DNA of 64,000 nucleotides. Source: Methylobacterium sp. R2-1. GTDB taxonomy: Bacteria; Pseudomonadota; Alphaproteobacteria; Rhizobiales; Beijerinckiaceae. Position 1 is the stretch's first letter. Each line of letters opens with the position of its first letter. The notes beneath the pieces are model-generated. The model worked only from the letters and a program-made list of their open reading frames with translations. It did no database searches and had not been told where the DNA came from. A program made the position numbers and the translations under genes. Location of the stretch: positions 124,001 through 188,000 of the forward strand of contig NZ_JACHWM010000008.1 of assembly GCF_014191355.1 (NCBI RefSeq), in the 5' to 3' direction. Of this stretch, positions 1 through 7,918 are shown one piece after another.

Positions 1-1
1 C

Positions 2-1189
2 GGCGGCCAGGGCTTCTGCGTGAACCTGTCGGTCGACACCTCCTCGCGCGACATCCTCGAACTCTGCCGCGAACTCGGCGCGCTCTACATCGACACGGTG
101 GCCGAGCCCTGGGCCGGCTTCTACTTCGACAAGGACCTGAGCCAAGCCGACCGCACCAACTACGCGCTGCGCGAAAACATCCTCGCCGCCCGCCGCGCTG
201 CGCCCGGCGGTCCGACCGCTGTGTCCTGCTGCGGGGCCAATCCCGGCATGGTCTCGTGGTTCGTCAAGCAGGCGCTCCTGAACATCGCCAAGGATACCGG
301 CTCGACCACGCCCGAGCCGAAGACCCGCGAGGAGTGGGCCGCGCTGATGCGCGAGCTCGGCGTCAAAGGCGTCCACATCGCCGAGCGCGACACTCAGCGC
401 GCCAAACACCCCAAGCCCATGGGCGTGTTCGTCAACACCTGGTCGGTCGAGGGCTTCGTCTCCGAGGGCAACCAGCCGGCCGAGCTCGGCTGGGGCACCC
501 ACGAGACCTGGAAGCCGGCCAATGCCGAGGAGCAGACCAAAGGCTCGCGCTGCGCGATCTTCCTGCTCCAGCCCGGCGCCGACACCCGCGTGCGCACCTG
601 GGTTCCGACGGCCGGTGCGCAGTTCGGCTTCCTCGTGACCCACAACGAGGCGGTCTCGATCGCCGACTACTACACGGTGCGCGAGGGCGAGGAGGCGGTC
701 TACCGCCCGACCTGCCACTACGCCTACCATCCGGCCAACGACGCGGTGCTCTCGCTGCATGAGATGTGGGGCAATGCCGGCAAGGTGCAGGAGCGGCAGC
801 ACATCCTCGAGGAGGATGAGATCGTCGACGGCATCGACGAACTCGGCGTGCTCCTCTACGGCCACAAGAAGAACGCCTACTGGTACGGCTCGCAGCTCTC
901 GATCGAGGAGACGCGGCGCGTCGCCCCCTACCAGAACGCGACCGGCCTTCAGGTGACCTCGGCGGTGCTGGCCGGCATGGTCTGGGCGCTGGAGAACCCG
1001 GAGGCGGGCATCGTGGAGGCCGACGAGATCGACTTCCGCCGCTGCCTGGAAGTGCAGAGGCCGTATCTCGGCCCGGTGGTGGGCGTCTACACCGACTGGA
1101 CCCCGCTCACCGACCGTCCGGGCCTGTTCCCGGAGGACATCGACCCGAGCGACCCCTGGCAGTTCCGCAACGTGCTCGTCCACGGCTAA
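2..1189 (+). CDS. hss: homospermidine synthase, 5'-truncated by window edge
   Basis: The reading frame is open to the first base, so only the C-terminal ~395 residues of a protein usually near 475-480 are present and the NAD-binding N-terminus lies outside. The visible part matches the homospermidine synthase/saccharopine dehydrogenase-like family: a CCGANPGMVSWFVKQALL segment near the start, then VNTWSVEGFVSEG and GWGTHETWKP, and a HYAYHPANDAVLSLHEMWG stretch. The family makes homospermidine from putrescine (with a second putrescine or spermidine) using NAD in the cytosol; homospermidine is a common polyamine in rhizobia and relatives. A strong terminator follows directly. The stop codon sits in a 19-bp tandem duplication (see repeat). 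Family assignment is from recognised conserved segments. Confidence 0.9.
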   Translation, partial: GGQGFCVNLSVDTSSRDILELCRELGALYIDTVAEPWAGFYFDKDLSQADRTNYALRENILAARRAAPGGPTAVSCCGANPGMVSWFVKQALLNIAKDTGSTTPEPKTREEWAALMRELGVKGVHIAERDTQRAKHPKPMGVFVNTWSVEGFVSEGNQPAELGWGTHETWKPANAEEQTKGSRCAIFLLQPGADTRVRTWVPTAGAQFGFLVTHNEAVSIADYYTVREGEEAVYRPTCHYAYHPANDAVLSLHEMWGNAGKVQERQHILEEDEIVDGIDELGVLLYGHKKNAYWYGSQLSIEETRRVAPYQNATGLQVTSAVLAGMVWALENPEAGIVEADEIDFRRCLEVQRPYLGPVVGVYTDWTPLTDRPGLFPEDIDPSDPWQFRNVLVHG

Positions 1190-1206
1190 CGTGCTCGTCC
1201 ACGGTT
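1169..1206 (+). repeat. 19-bp tandem duplication at the hss stop codon
   Basis: Two adjacent 19-bp units, AACGTGCTCGTCCACGGCT then AACGTGCTCGTCCACGGTT, span the end of hss. The first copy encodes NVLVHG and the TAA stop is formed at the junction. The second copy is non-coding and would read NVLVHG followed by TGA. The likely explanation is a local duplication of the last codons that left the protein end unchanged. Confidence 0.9.
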
Positions 1207-1231
1207 GAAGCCGCGCGCACCTAAGCGAAAA

Positions 1232-1260
1232 GGGCCGCCCTGTCCGGGCGGCCCTTTTTT
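1232..1260 (+). terminator. Rho-independent terminator after hss
   Basis: A perfect 9-bp GC stem, GGGCCGCCC / GGGCGGCCC, with a TGTCC loop is followed by six T residues. It lies 40 nt after the hss stop and before the Uma2 genes, so it separates the two transcription units. Confidence 0.93.
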
Positions 1261-1295
1261 GTTACCGTCCAAGTCTTCGTACCGGAGGCTGATCG

Positions 1296-1886
1296 ATGGC
1301 CGTGCTAGCCCAGCGGGTCACCGAGTATCGGGCTTGGGTTGCAACCCGGCCGGACGACGAGCGCTGGGAGTTGATCGACGGCGTCCCGGTGATGATGTCG
1401 CCCGCCAAGGGTCGGCATCAGCGCATCGTCACCAACCTCGTCAAATATCTCGACGACCTCGCCGAGCGCCGGGGCTGCGGCGGCTATCCCGGCCTCGCGA
1501 TCCTGAGCGAGCCCATGGACGATTACGCGCCGATCCCCGACGTGGTGGTGCGATGCGGCGAGCCGCCGGAAGACGGCTACACGAGCGATCCCCTGCTCGT
1601 CGTGGAAGTCCTCTCCCCCTCGACCCTCGTGCTCGACCGCGGCCGCAAGACGGAGTTCTATCAGACTATCCCCTCTCACGCCGTCCTCCTGCTCGTGCAT
1701 CAGGACGAAGCGCGGGTGGAGATCTGGCGCCGTAGCCCGGACTGGACGGTTCAGTTCGCCGGCCCCGGCGCCGTCATCGACCTGCCCTCGAACTCGGCGG
1801 CACGCTGTCCGTGGCGGAGATCTATGCGCGTCTCACCTTCTGACCCCGCGCCGCACACCGCTTGCTTGGCTCCGGGGCGGTGCTAG
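1296..1886 (+). CDS. Uma2 family (DUF820) PD-(D/E)XK-like protein, frameshifted C-terminus
   Basis: This belongs to the Uma2/DUF820 family, a restriction-endonuclease-like fold of unknown cellular role. It carries the family pattern ERWELIDG, then IPDVVVRC with an acidic site residue, LLVVEVLSPST and a downstream DRGRKTEFY. It is clearly paralogous to the next gene. The last ~33 codons do not match the paralog: after VIDLPS the frame reads NSAARCPWRRS and continues to a TAG. Another frame encodes LGGTLSVAEIYARLTF and a stop at 1841-1843, which is the expected family ending. Two extra bases near 1786-1790 explain this. The core is intact, so it may still fold. The ATG start has GGAGG about 9 nt upstream. 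Confidence 0.85.
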   Translation: MAVLAQRVTEYRAWVATRPDDERWELIDGVPVMMSPAKGRHQRIVTNLVKYLDDLAERRGCGGYPGLAILSEPMDDYAPIPDVVVRCGEPPEDGYTSDPLLVVEVLSPSTLVLDRGRKTEFYQTIPSHAVLLLVHQDEARVEIWRRSPDWTVQFAGPGAVIDLPSNSAARCPWRRSMRVSPSDPAPHTACLAPGRC

Positions 1887-1914
1887 CATCGCCTCCGAAT
1901 TCGGAGGCCCCTCG

Positions 1915-2481
1915 ATGGCGCTCGCCTTTCGGCGCGACCCCGGCATGCGGGTGGCGGAGTATCAGGCCTGGGTCGCCGATCGTCCCGACGAGGAGCGATG
2001 GGAGCTGATCGACGGCGAGCCGGTGCTGCTGGCGCCGCAGAGCGAGCGGCACCAGCAGATCGTGCTGAACCTATCCCGAAAGCTCTCCGACATAGTCCGC
2101 GACCGCGGCTGCCGCGCGATTCCCGGCATCGCCGTGCTGAGCGACGCCATGGACACCTTTGCACCGATCCCCGACGTGGCGGTGCGCTGCGGCCCGATGC
2201 TGAAGGACGGCTATGCCCGCGATTCCGTCCTCGTGGCAGAAGTGCTCTCGCCCTTGACCATGAGCCGGGATCGCGGCCGCAAGACCGACTTCTATCGCAA
2301 CATCGTCTCGCTCAAAGCTTTCCTGATCGTCTATCAGGACGAGCCGCGAGTTGAAGTGTGGCGTCGCGCGCCCGATGGCGGCTGGGCGTTCGAGGCCCGC
2401 GGCCTCGACGGCGCGATCGAGCTGCCCGAACTCGGCGGCCGCTTGGCCGTTGCCGAGATCTACGACGACATCGCCTTCTAG
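1915..2481 (+). CDS. Uma2 family (DUF820) PD-(D/E)XK-like protein
   Basis: This is a second, intact 188-aa member of the Uma2/DUF820 family in tandem with the first. It has ERWELIDGEPVLL, IPDVAVRC and LVAEVLSPLTMSRDRGRKTDFY, in which the spaced D and E residues fit a PD-(D/E)XK-like active site, and it ends in LGGRLAVAEIYDDIAF. Identity with the upstream neighbour is high over most of the length, so the pair looks like a local duplication. The biological role of Uma2 proteins is unestablished; a nuclease role is inferred from the fold only. The ATG is preceded by CGGAGG. Confidence 0.88.
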   Translation: MALAFRRDPGMRVAEYQAWVADRPDEERWELIDGEPVLLAPQSERHQQIVLNLSRKLSDIVRDRGCRAIPGIAVLSDAMDTFAPIPDVAVRCGPMLKDGYARDSVLVAEVLSPLTMSRDRGRKTDFYRNIVSLKAFLIVYQDEPRVEVWRRAPDGGWAFEARGLDGAIELPELGGRLAVAEIYDDIAF

Positions 2482-2506
2482 ACGACGAACCCGCGCGGGA
2501 CCGGCC

Positions 2507-2848
2507 TTGCCCCATTTCGAAGACTTCTACGCCAACAAGCTGCGCGGCTCTCTCGGGGTGACCGACGCGGAATCGGTGCTCGATCTGCGCGGGGCCAACC
2601 GCCCGACCGCGGAAGCCTCGCTGACTGAGATGCTGGAGCGCAGCCGCTTCGCCAAAGGCAAGACCGTGGCGATCCGCCTCGATCCGCCGCCGGAGGGCGG
2701 GGGCGAGACCCTATTCCAGCCGATCGGGCGCCAACTCCTCGATGCCAAGCGCCGCGGCTGGATCGAGCGGCTCCAGACGCTGCCCGCGGGCGATGGGCTC
2801 GGCTTTTACGTGGCGCTGGCCGGCAAGCCCGACCGTGAGCGCGACTGA
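2507..2848 (+). CDS. small Smr-like protein (uncertain)
   Basis: The product is about 113 aa if translation begins at the TTG that gives MPHFEDFYANKLRGS. It has a central LDLRGANRPTAEASLTEML segment, a GKTVAIRLDPPPEGGG segment and an ending DGLGFYVALAGKP. This order (LDLHG-like start, helix, a strand before a Gly-rich loop, then a final strand) resembles the Smr domain of MutS2/SmrA proteins. The canonical LDLHG His is Arg here and the HGxG loop is replaced, so nuclease activity is doubtful. No ATG is available near the conserved start and the SD is weak. It follows the Uma2 genes by 25 nt and may be co-transcribed. Confidence 0.6.
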   Translation: MPHFEDFYANKLRGSLGVTDAESVLDLRGANRPTAEASLTEMLERSRFAKGKTVAIRLDPPPEGGGETLFQPIGRQLLDAKRRGWIERLQTLPAGDGLGFYVALAGKPDRERD

Positions 2849-2881
2849 ACCGGGATTGCTTGGAGTCGGAACGACAACGCG

Positions 2882-3706
2882 TTGGAGCACCTCGCTCGCT
2901 TCGGCTACGGGGCGCGCGGCTTCGTCTATTGCGTCGTGGGGGCGCTCGCCGTGCTCGCCGCCCTCGGGCAGGGCGGCTCGGCCGGCGACAGCAAGAGCGC
3001 GATCCGGGCCGTGCTCGGCGGTCCGTTCGGCGTCGTCATCGTCGGACTGATCGCTCTGGGCCTCGCGGGCTTCGCGCTGTGGCGCCTCTTCGAAGGTGCG
3101 ACCGACGCGGACCGGCGTGGGCATTCGGCAAAAGCATTGGCCGTGCGCGGCGCCCACCTGATCAGCGCCTTGATCTATGCCGGCCTCAGCCTCACCGCGG
3201 CCCGCCTCGCCTTCGGCATCGGCCGCGCCTCGGCCGGCGGCGACGGGGTGCGGGACTGGACCAAGTGGCTGCTCGGCCAGCCCCTCGGCCCTTGGCTCGT
3301 CGGGATCGTCGGGCTCGGCATCGTCGCCGCCGGGATCGGCTATGCCGCCAAGGCCTGGAAGGGCAACGTCACCGAACGGCTCTCTCTTCCCGCCGGCTCC
3401 GAGGCCTGGATCGACCGGCTCGGCCGGTTCGGCTACGCGGCGCGAGGGCTCGTCTTCCTGATGATCGGCGGCTTCGTCCTCACGGCCGCCTGGACGCAAG
3501 CCTCCTCCGACGCCACGGGTCTCTCTGGCGCCTTCTCGGCGCTGAGGGCGCAGCCCTACGGCTGGGTGCTGCTCGCCATCGTCGCCGCCGGCCACTTCGC
3601 CTTTGGCACCTTCGGCCTGATCCAGGCCCGCTATCGCCACATCGACGCCCCGGATCTCGACGAGGGGAACGGGGCAGTCGCCAAGGCGGTCCGCGCCGCG
3701 CGTTGA
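2882..3706 (+). CDS. DUF1206 family integral membrane protein
   Basis: This is a 274-aa polytopic protein with about six hydrophobic segments arranged as three similar two-helix units. Each unit opens with a related motif: LARFGYGARGFVYCVVG, then a degenerate unit, then LGRFGYAARGLVFLMIG. This internal repeat pattern is diagnostic of DUF1206, whose function is unknown. The chosen TTG gives a start just before the first motif; an in-frame ATT at 2855 is the only upstream alternative after the previous stop. It ends in a charged tail. It lies 33 nt behind the Smr-like gene, which suggests one operon. Confidence 0.82.
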   Translation: MEHLARFGYGARGFVYCVVGALAVLAALGQGGSAGDSKSAIRAVLGGPFGVVIVGLIALGLAGFALWRLFEGATDADRRGHSAKALAVRGAHLISALIYAGLSLTAARLAFGIGRASAGGDGVRDWTKWLLGQPLGPWLVGIVGLGIVAAGIGYAAKAWKGNVTERLSLPAGSEAWIDRLGRFGYAARGLVFLMIGGFVLTAAWTQASSDATGLSGAFSALRAQPYGWVLLAIVAAGHFAFGTFGLIQARYRHIDAPDLDEGNGAVAKAVRAAR

Positions 3707-3744
3707 CATTCCCCCCGGTCGGCGCCGATACCGCGCTCCGCCTC

Positions 3745-3795
3745 GAGCATCGGCCTATGGCCGAAAACCGGTATCCATCGTTCGGGCCGATGCTC
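3745..3795. repeat. extragenic palindromic repeat, GAGCATCGGCC type
   Basis: Inverted ends GAGCATCGGCC and GGCCGATGCTC flank a core containing CCGAAAACCGGTATCCA. It resembles the widespread rhizobial extragenic palindrome with a core like CCGAAAACCGG between GAGCAT and ATGCTC ends. It fills the gap between the DUF1206 gene and the dehydratase gene. It is related to the elements near 46.1 and 62.6 kb. Confidence 0.8.
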
Positions 3796-3809
3796 TGACA
3801 CGAAGCACC

Positions 3810-5783
3810 ATGCAGAAGCGCACCCTCAAGACGGCGGTGATGGTCGTCCACGATCTCGCTGCGACCGCGGCGGCCGTGGTGCTGACCTTCGTCTTCCGCT
3901 TTCAGGACGGGGCTCTGACCGAGCGCCTGCACGCGCTGCCGCTGCTGCTGCCGCCGTTCCTGGCCTATGCCGGACTGATCTACGCGTGGTTCCGGCTCTA
4001 CCGCACCAAGTGGCGCTTCGCCTCGCTGCCCGACCTCGCCGGCATCGTGCGCGCCGCGAGCGTCACCGCACTGACGCTGCTCGTGCTCGACTACGTGCTG
4101 GTCTCCTCGAACCTCTACGGGTTCTACTTCTTCGGCAAGGTCGCCATCCTCCTCTACTGGGTCTTGCAGATCTTCCTGCTCGGCGGACCGCGGCTGGCCT
4201 TCCGCTACCTGAAATACGCCCGCTCGCGGCAGAGCCACGCCCGCGCCGCCACCACGCCGACGCTGCTGCTGGGCCGCGGTGCCGATATCGAGATCGTGCT
4301 GCGGGCCATCGAATCCGGCTCGGTCAAGCGGCTGTCGCCGAAGGGCATCCTCTCGCCGCGGGCGGACGAGGCGGGCCAGATGATGCGCGGCGTGCCCGTG
4401 CTCGGCGGGTTTCGCGACCTCGAGCAGGTCGTCGCCGACCTCGCGAATCGTGGCCTGCCGGTGCGCCGGCTCGTGGCGACGCCGAGCGCGCTGGCGCCCG
4501 AATCCGAGCCCGATGACCTCATCGCCCGCGCAAGGCGTCTCGGCCTGCCGCTCGCCCGCGTCACCAGCCTCGGCGAAGGCATGCGCGACGCCGAACTCGC
4601 GCCGCTGGAGATCGAGGATCTGCTCCTGCGCCCCACCGTCGCGATCGATCGGCCGCGGCTCGAGCGCTTCCTGACCGGTGCCCGCGTGGTCGTGACCGGC
4701 GGCGGCGGCTCGATCGGTGCCGAGATCTGCGCCCGCGCGGTCGCCTTCGGCGCCTCGGCGCTGCTCGTCATCGAGAACTCGGAGCCGGCGCTGCACGCCG
4801 TCCTCAACGGCCCGGCCCTGCTGCATGCCGAGGCCGAGGTCGAGGGCGCGCTCGCCGACATCCGCGACCGCGACCGGCTGTACGCCATCATCCGCGACTT
4901 CCGTCCGACCTACGTCTTCCACGCAGCCGCTCTGAAGCAGGTGCCGTATCTCGAGCGCGACTGGACCGAGGGCATCAAGACCAACGTGTTCGGCTCGGTC
5001 AACGTCGCCGAAGCCACCGTCGCCGCAGGCGCCCGCGCCCTGGTGATGATCTCGACCGACAAGGCGATCGAGCCGGTCTCGCAGCTCGGCGTCACCAAGC
5101 GCTTCGCCGAGATGGTGGCCCAATCCCTCGACGCGGAACGCAGCGGCGCGGAGGCGACCCGGCTCATCGCCGTGCGCTTCGGCAACGTGCTGGGCTCGGC
5201 CGGCTCCGTGGTGCCGGTGTTCAAGGCGCAGATCGCCCGCGGCGGCCCTGTCACGGTGACCCATGCCGAGATGGTGCGCTACTTCATGACCGTGCGCGAG
5301 GCTTCCGACCTCGTGCTCACGGCCGCCTCCCACGCCGACGCGGAAGGGCGCGGCGATACCGGCGACCAGCGCGCGGCGGTCTACGTGCTGAAGATGGGCC
5401 AGCCCGTGCGCATCCGGGATCTGGCCGAGCGGATGATCCGGCTCGCGGGCTTCGAGCCCGGCGAGGACATCGAGATCCAAGTCACCGGCGCGCGGCCGGG
5501 CGAGCGGCTCAACGAGATTCTGTTCGCGAAGGAGGAGCCGCGCGTCACGCTGGCCGGCATCGAAGGCGTCATGGCGGCCAAGCCCGTCTTCGCCGACCGC
5601 GCCGTGCTGGAGGGGTGGATCTCTCGCCTGCACGAGGCCGTGGCCGCCGGGGACCGGGCGGCGGCGGAGGCGGTTTTCGAGGAGGCGATCCCGGATTTCC
5701 GCAATCGCGCCGGGGCCGTTCCGAACACCAAGCCCGAGAGCCTTGCGCCGCCGCCCCAAGCCGCCGAGGCGGCGAGCGCCTGA
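3810..5783 (+). CDS. membrane nucleotide-sugar 4,6-dehydratase (CapD/WbpM/FlaA1 type)
   Basis: This is a 657-aa inner-membrane protein with four N-terminal transmembrane helices (about residues 10-115), a CoA-binding-like Rossmann region (about 145-260) and a C-terminal SDR domain that begins at VVTGGGGSIGAEI (about residue 293). The SDR active-site region reads MISTDKAIEPVSQLGVTKR (about residue 412), in the position of the TDKAVNPTNVMGATKR motif of WbpM/CapD. Family members convert UDP-GlcNAc to UDP-4-keto-6-deoxy-GlcNAc, the first step to QuiNAc/FucNAc in O-antigen or exopolysaccharide. The phosphosugar transferase and epimerase at 6985-8926 would use its product. The start ATG follows the palindromic repeat. 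Confidence 0.88.
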   Translation: MQKRTLKTAVMVVHDLAATAAAVVLTFVFRFQDGALTERLHALPLLLPPFLAYAGLIYAWFRLYRTKWRFASLPDLAGIVRAASVTALTLLVLDYVLVSSNLYGFYFFGKVAILLYWVLQIFLLGGPRLAFRYLKYARSRQSHARAATTPTLLLGRGADIEIVLRAIESGSVKRLSPKGILSPRADEAGQMMRGVPVLGGFRDLEQVVADLANRGLPVRRLVATPSALAPESEPDDLIARARRLGLPLARVTSLGEGMRDAELAPLEIEDLLLRPTVAIDRPRLERFLTGARVVVTGGGGSIGAEICARAVAFGASALLVIENSEPALHAVLNGPALLHAEAEVEGALADIRDRDRLYAIIRDFRPTYVFHAAALKQVPYLERDWTEGIKTNVFGSVNVAEATVAAGARALVMISTDKAIEPVSQLGVTKRFAEMVAQSLDAERSGAEATRLIAVRFGNVLGSAGSVVPVFKAQIARGGPVTVTHAEMVRYFMTVREASDLVLTAASHADAEGRGDTGDQRAAVYVLKMGQPVRIRDLAERMIRLAGFEPGEDIEIQVTGARPGERLNEILFAKEEPRVTLAGIEGVMAAKPVFADRAVLEGWISRLHEAVAAGDRAAAEAVFEEAIPDFRNRAGAVPNTKPESLAPPPQAAEAASA

Positions 5784-5802
5784 CGCCTCGACCCGCTGCG
5801 GC

Positions 5803-6210
5803 TCAGGCTCCTTCGCCGCTGCGGCGGTCGAAGCGGGCGCGGGCCTCCTGGATCTGGGGAAGGTGGGCGAAGGCCCAGGCGCCGAGAGCCTGGATCGGCT
5901 CCCGGAGCGAGCGTCCGAGTTCGGTCAGCTCGTAATCGACCCGCGGCGGGATCGTCGGGAAGATCGTGCGCGTCACGAGGCCGTCGCGTTCCAGCCCGCG
6001 CAGGGTGAAGGTGAGCATCCGCTGCGAGATGCCGCCGATCATCCGCTTCAGCTCGTTGAAGCGCCGCGGACCGTCTCCCAGCATCATGACGACGAGGACG
6101 CTCCACTTGTCGCCGATCCGCGCGAGCACCGTGCCGACGAGGCGGCAATCCTGCCCGGAATGCTCGGGCCGCGGCGGCGCGTCGGTTCCCTCAATGTGCC
6201 CGGGTTCCAA
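5803..6210 (-). CDS. HxlR family transcriptional regulator
   Basis: This 135-aa winged-helix regulator has the HxlR core: a Cys near the N-terminus (QDCRLVGTVLARIGDKWSVLVVMML), RFNELKRMIGGISQRMLTFTLRGLERDGLVTR, and PRVDYELTELGRSL. Translation probably starts at TTG, because GGAGG lies 7 nt upstream and no ATG is available before the conserved Cys. It is divergent from the azoreductase gene and is likely its repressor or redox/electrophile sensor, a common arrangement for this family. A 7-bp inverted repeat in the shared intergenic region is a candidate operator. Confidence 0.9.
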   Translation of the reverse strand: MEPGHIEGTDAPPRPEHSGQDCRLVGTVLARIGDKWSVLVVMMLGDGPRRFNELKRMIGGISQRMLTFTLRGLERDGLVTRTIFPTIPPRVDYELTELGRSLREPIQALGAWAFAHLPQIQEARARFDRRSGEGA

Positions 6211-6254
6211 GAATGTGCCTCCTTGCGCGCGGCTGACGGTGGTTATCTATAGCG

Positions 6255-6279
6255 CCTCGGTTCAATTCTGATACCGAGG
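6255..6279. promoter_or_regulatory. candidate HxlR operator and azoreductase promoter region
   Basis: A perfect inverted repeat, CCTCGGT-N11-ACCGAGG, lies between the HxlR gene and the azoreductase gene. Its right half overlaps the azoreductase ribosome-binding site (CGAGG). A -35/-10-like pair, TTGCGC (6223) and ATCTAT (6245), sits just upstream, so a bound regulator would block initiation or early elongation. Assignment to this regulator rests on position only. Confidence 0.6.
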
Positions 6280-6286
6280 ATCAAAC

Positions 6287-6898
6287 ATGAAGCTCCTTCA
6301 CGTCGACGGCAGCATTCTGGGGCCGCACTCCGTCAGCCGGACGGTCTCCGCCGCCATCGTGGACCGCCTGCGGGCGCAGCATCCCGGTCTCGAGGTCATC
6401 TACCGCGACCTCGCCGGGACGCCGCTGCCGCACCTCTCGGGCGCGGTCCTCGCCGGGGCGCAGCCCAACGCGACGAACACGCCCGACGTGCAGCACGACG
6501 TCGATCTCGGCCGGCAGGTGCTGGAGGAGTTCCTGGCGGCCGATGTGGTGGTGATCGGTGCGCCGCTCTATAATTTTACCCTGTCGAGCCAGCTCAAGGC
6601 CTGGATCGACCGCATCCTCGTGGCGGGTGTCACCTTCCGCTACGGGCCGTCCGGGGCCGAGGGCCTCGCGGGCGGCAAGCGGGTCATCGCCGTCGTCTCG
6701 CGCGGCGGCCTCTACGGGCCGGGCACGCCCGCCGCGGCGGCCGAGCACGCGGAAACGTATCTGCGCGCGGTGCTGGCCTTCATCGGCATCACGGCACCGG
6801 AGATCATCGTCGCCGAAGGCATCGCCCTGGGCCCGGAGGCCCGCGAGCGGGCGCTGGCCGGCGCCCTGGACGCTGCGGCGGCTCTCAAGGCCGCTTAA
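6287..6898 (+). CDS. azoR: FMN-dependent NADH-azoreductase / quinone reductase
   Basis: This is a 203-aa flavodoxin-fold enzyme of the AzoR family, which reduces quinones and azo compounds two electrons at a time with NADH and FMN. The start [18 protein letters not shown] is the phosphate-binding loop, [23 protein letters not shown] is the family signature, and the [11 protein letters not shown] region contacts the flavin. It is divergent from the HxlR regulator. The stop codon TAA is the first part of an inverted-repeat element shared with position 30.0 kb. Confidence 0.92.
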   Translation: MKLLHVDGSILGPHSVSRTVSAAIVDRLRAQHPGLEVIYRDLAGTPLPHLSGAVLAGAQPNATNTPDVQHDVDLGRQVLEEFLAADVVVIGAPLYNFTLSSQLKAWIDRILVAGVTFRYGPSGAEGLAGGKRVIAVVSRGGLYGPGTPAAAAEHAETYLRAVLAFIGITAPEIIVAEGIALGPEARERALAGALDAAAALKAA

Positions 6899-6980
6899 GA
6901 GTGCTCACGAGACTCCCGGTCCCTGATGGGTTGCCGCTCTGGCTACGACAGCGCGGCGGGAGTTTTGTGACTGACACTCA
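6896..6980. repeat. inverted-repeat element, family 2, copy 1
   Basis: The element starts TAAGAGTGCTCACGAGACTCC and ends GGCGGGAGTTTTGTGACTGACACTCA. The left end is an imperfect reverse complement of the right end. The same ~85-bp layout, with the ends and the AGCGCGGCGGGAGTTTT block conserved and the loop diverged, occurs at 30005-30089. The copy begins exactly at the azoR stop codon and ends just before the stop of the converging epimerase gene. Confidence 0.85.
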
Positions 6981-6984
6981 GACC

Positions 6985-7908
6985 TCAGCCGCCCGCCCGC
7001 GCCAGCGCCGCGAGCCCGTCCCGCGACGCTTGCGCCGGCCGCCAGCCCAGGGCCTCCAAGCCCTCGGCGCGGGCGACGAGCGAGCCGGATAGCCGGTCGA
7101 AGGCGGCCTCGCGGCCGGTGGCGCGGCAAGCGAGGCCGATCAGCGGAACGGGACAGGGCAGCAGGCCGGGACCCCGACCGAGGCCGGCGCGGAGCGCGGT
7201 GAGCATCTCGGGCAGCGTCAGCGGATCGGGATCGGCCACGACCAGCGAACGCCTCAGGGGACCGGATGCCTCCAGCACCGTCGCCACCGCGCCCGCAAGA
7301 CTCTCGACCGAGACCAGCGAGCGGCGCCCGGTCAGGCTCGCAAGCGGCAGCGGATAGGGCGTGCGGGCGAGCTTGAGCAGCGCCGCCATGTTGCCCTTCA
7401 CTCCCGCGCCGTAGACGAGGACCGGGCGCAGGGCGACCCAATCGAGGCCGGTCACGGCCAGCGCCTCCTCTGCTGCGAGCTTCGAGCGGCCGTAAGGATC
7501 GGTCGGTTCCGGCGCGTCCGCCTCGGACAGGGGCGCCGGGGCGCTCGATCCCACCTGCGCCCGGATCGAGGACAGGAACACGAAGCGGCCCACCCGTGCC
7601 CGCTGCGCCGCTTCGGCGAGCTTGCGCGTCGCCTCGGTGTTCGAGTTGCGAAAGTCGTCCTCGGGCGCGCCGGACATGGCGTGGGCGAGGCCGGCCGAAT
7701 GGACCACGGCGTCGACCCCACTGAGCGCGGCGGCCATGTTCATCGGCCGCGCCAGATCGCCGACGACGGCGCCGCTGGCGCCCTCCGGCACCTCGACCGG
7801 TCGGCGCAGCAGCACGCGCACCCGGTAGCCCTGCGCCGAGAGGGTCCGCAGCAAGTGGCGTCCGATGAAGCCGGTGGCTCCCGTCAGCGCGATCAGCTTT
7901 CCGCTCAC
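6985..7908 (-). CDS. NAD-dependent epimerase/dehydratase (SDR), O-antigen type reductase candidate
   Basis: This is a 307-aa extended SDR with the NAD-binding GATGFIGRHLL at the N-terminus and a catalytic YGRSK (Y-x3-K) in DPYGRSKLAAEEAL, plus a SSIRAQVG serine region. GTG was chosen because the conserved Rossmann start follows at once (VSGKLIALTGATG) and GAGGGA lies upstream; longer versions would run into the neighbouring gene. It is 10 nt downstream of the WecA-like transferase, as in WbpL/WbpK or WreU/WreQ pairs, where the partner reduces or epimerises the 4-keto sugar. The substrate is inferred from context. Confidence 0.85.
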   Translation of the reverse strand: MSGKLIALTGATGFIGRHLLRTLSAQGYRVRVLLRRPVEVPEGASGAVVGDLARPMNMAAALSGVDAVVHSAGLAHAMSGAPEDDFRNSNTEATRKLAEAAQRARVGRFVFLSSIRAQVGSSAPAPLSEADAPEPTDPYGRSKLAAEEALAVTGLDWVALRPVLVYGAGVKGNMAALLKLARTPYPLPLASLTGRRSLVSVESLAGAVATVLEASGPLRRSLVVADPDPLTLPEMLTALRAGLGRGPGLLPCPVPLIGLACRATGREAAFDRLSGSLVARAEGLEALGWRPAQASRDGLAALARAGG

Positions 7909-7918
7909 CCGTTTTCCC

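Noticed and set aside
3480..5759. 759-aa open frame on the minus strand opposite the dehydratase gene
   Set aside because: It is a mirror frame of a clear membrane dehydratase. Its translation is rich in Arg/Gly/Asp/His and has no domain, typical of antisense frames in GC-rich DNA.
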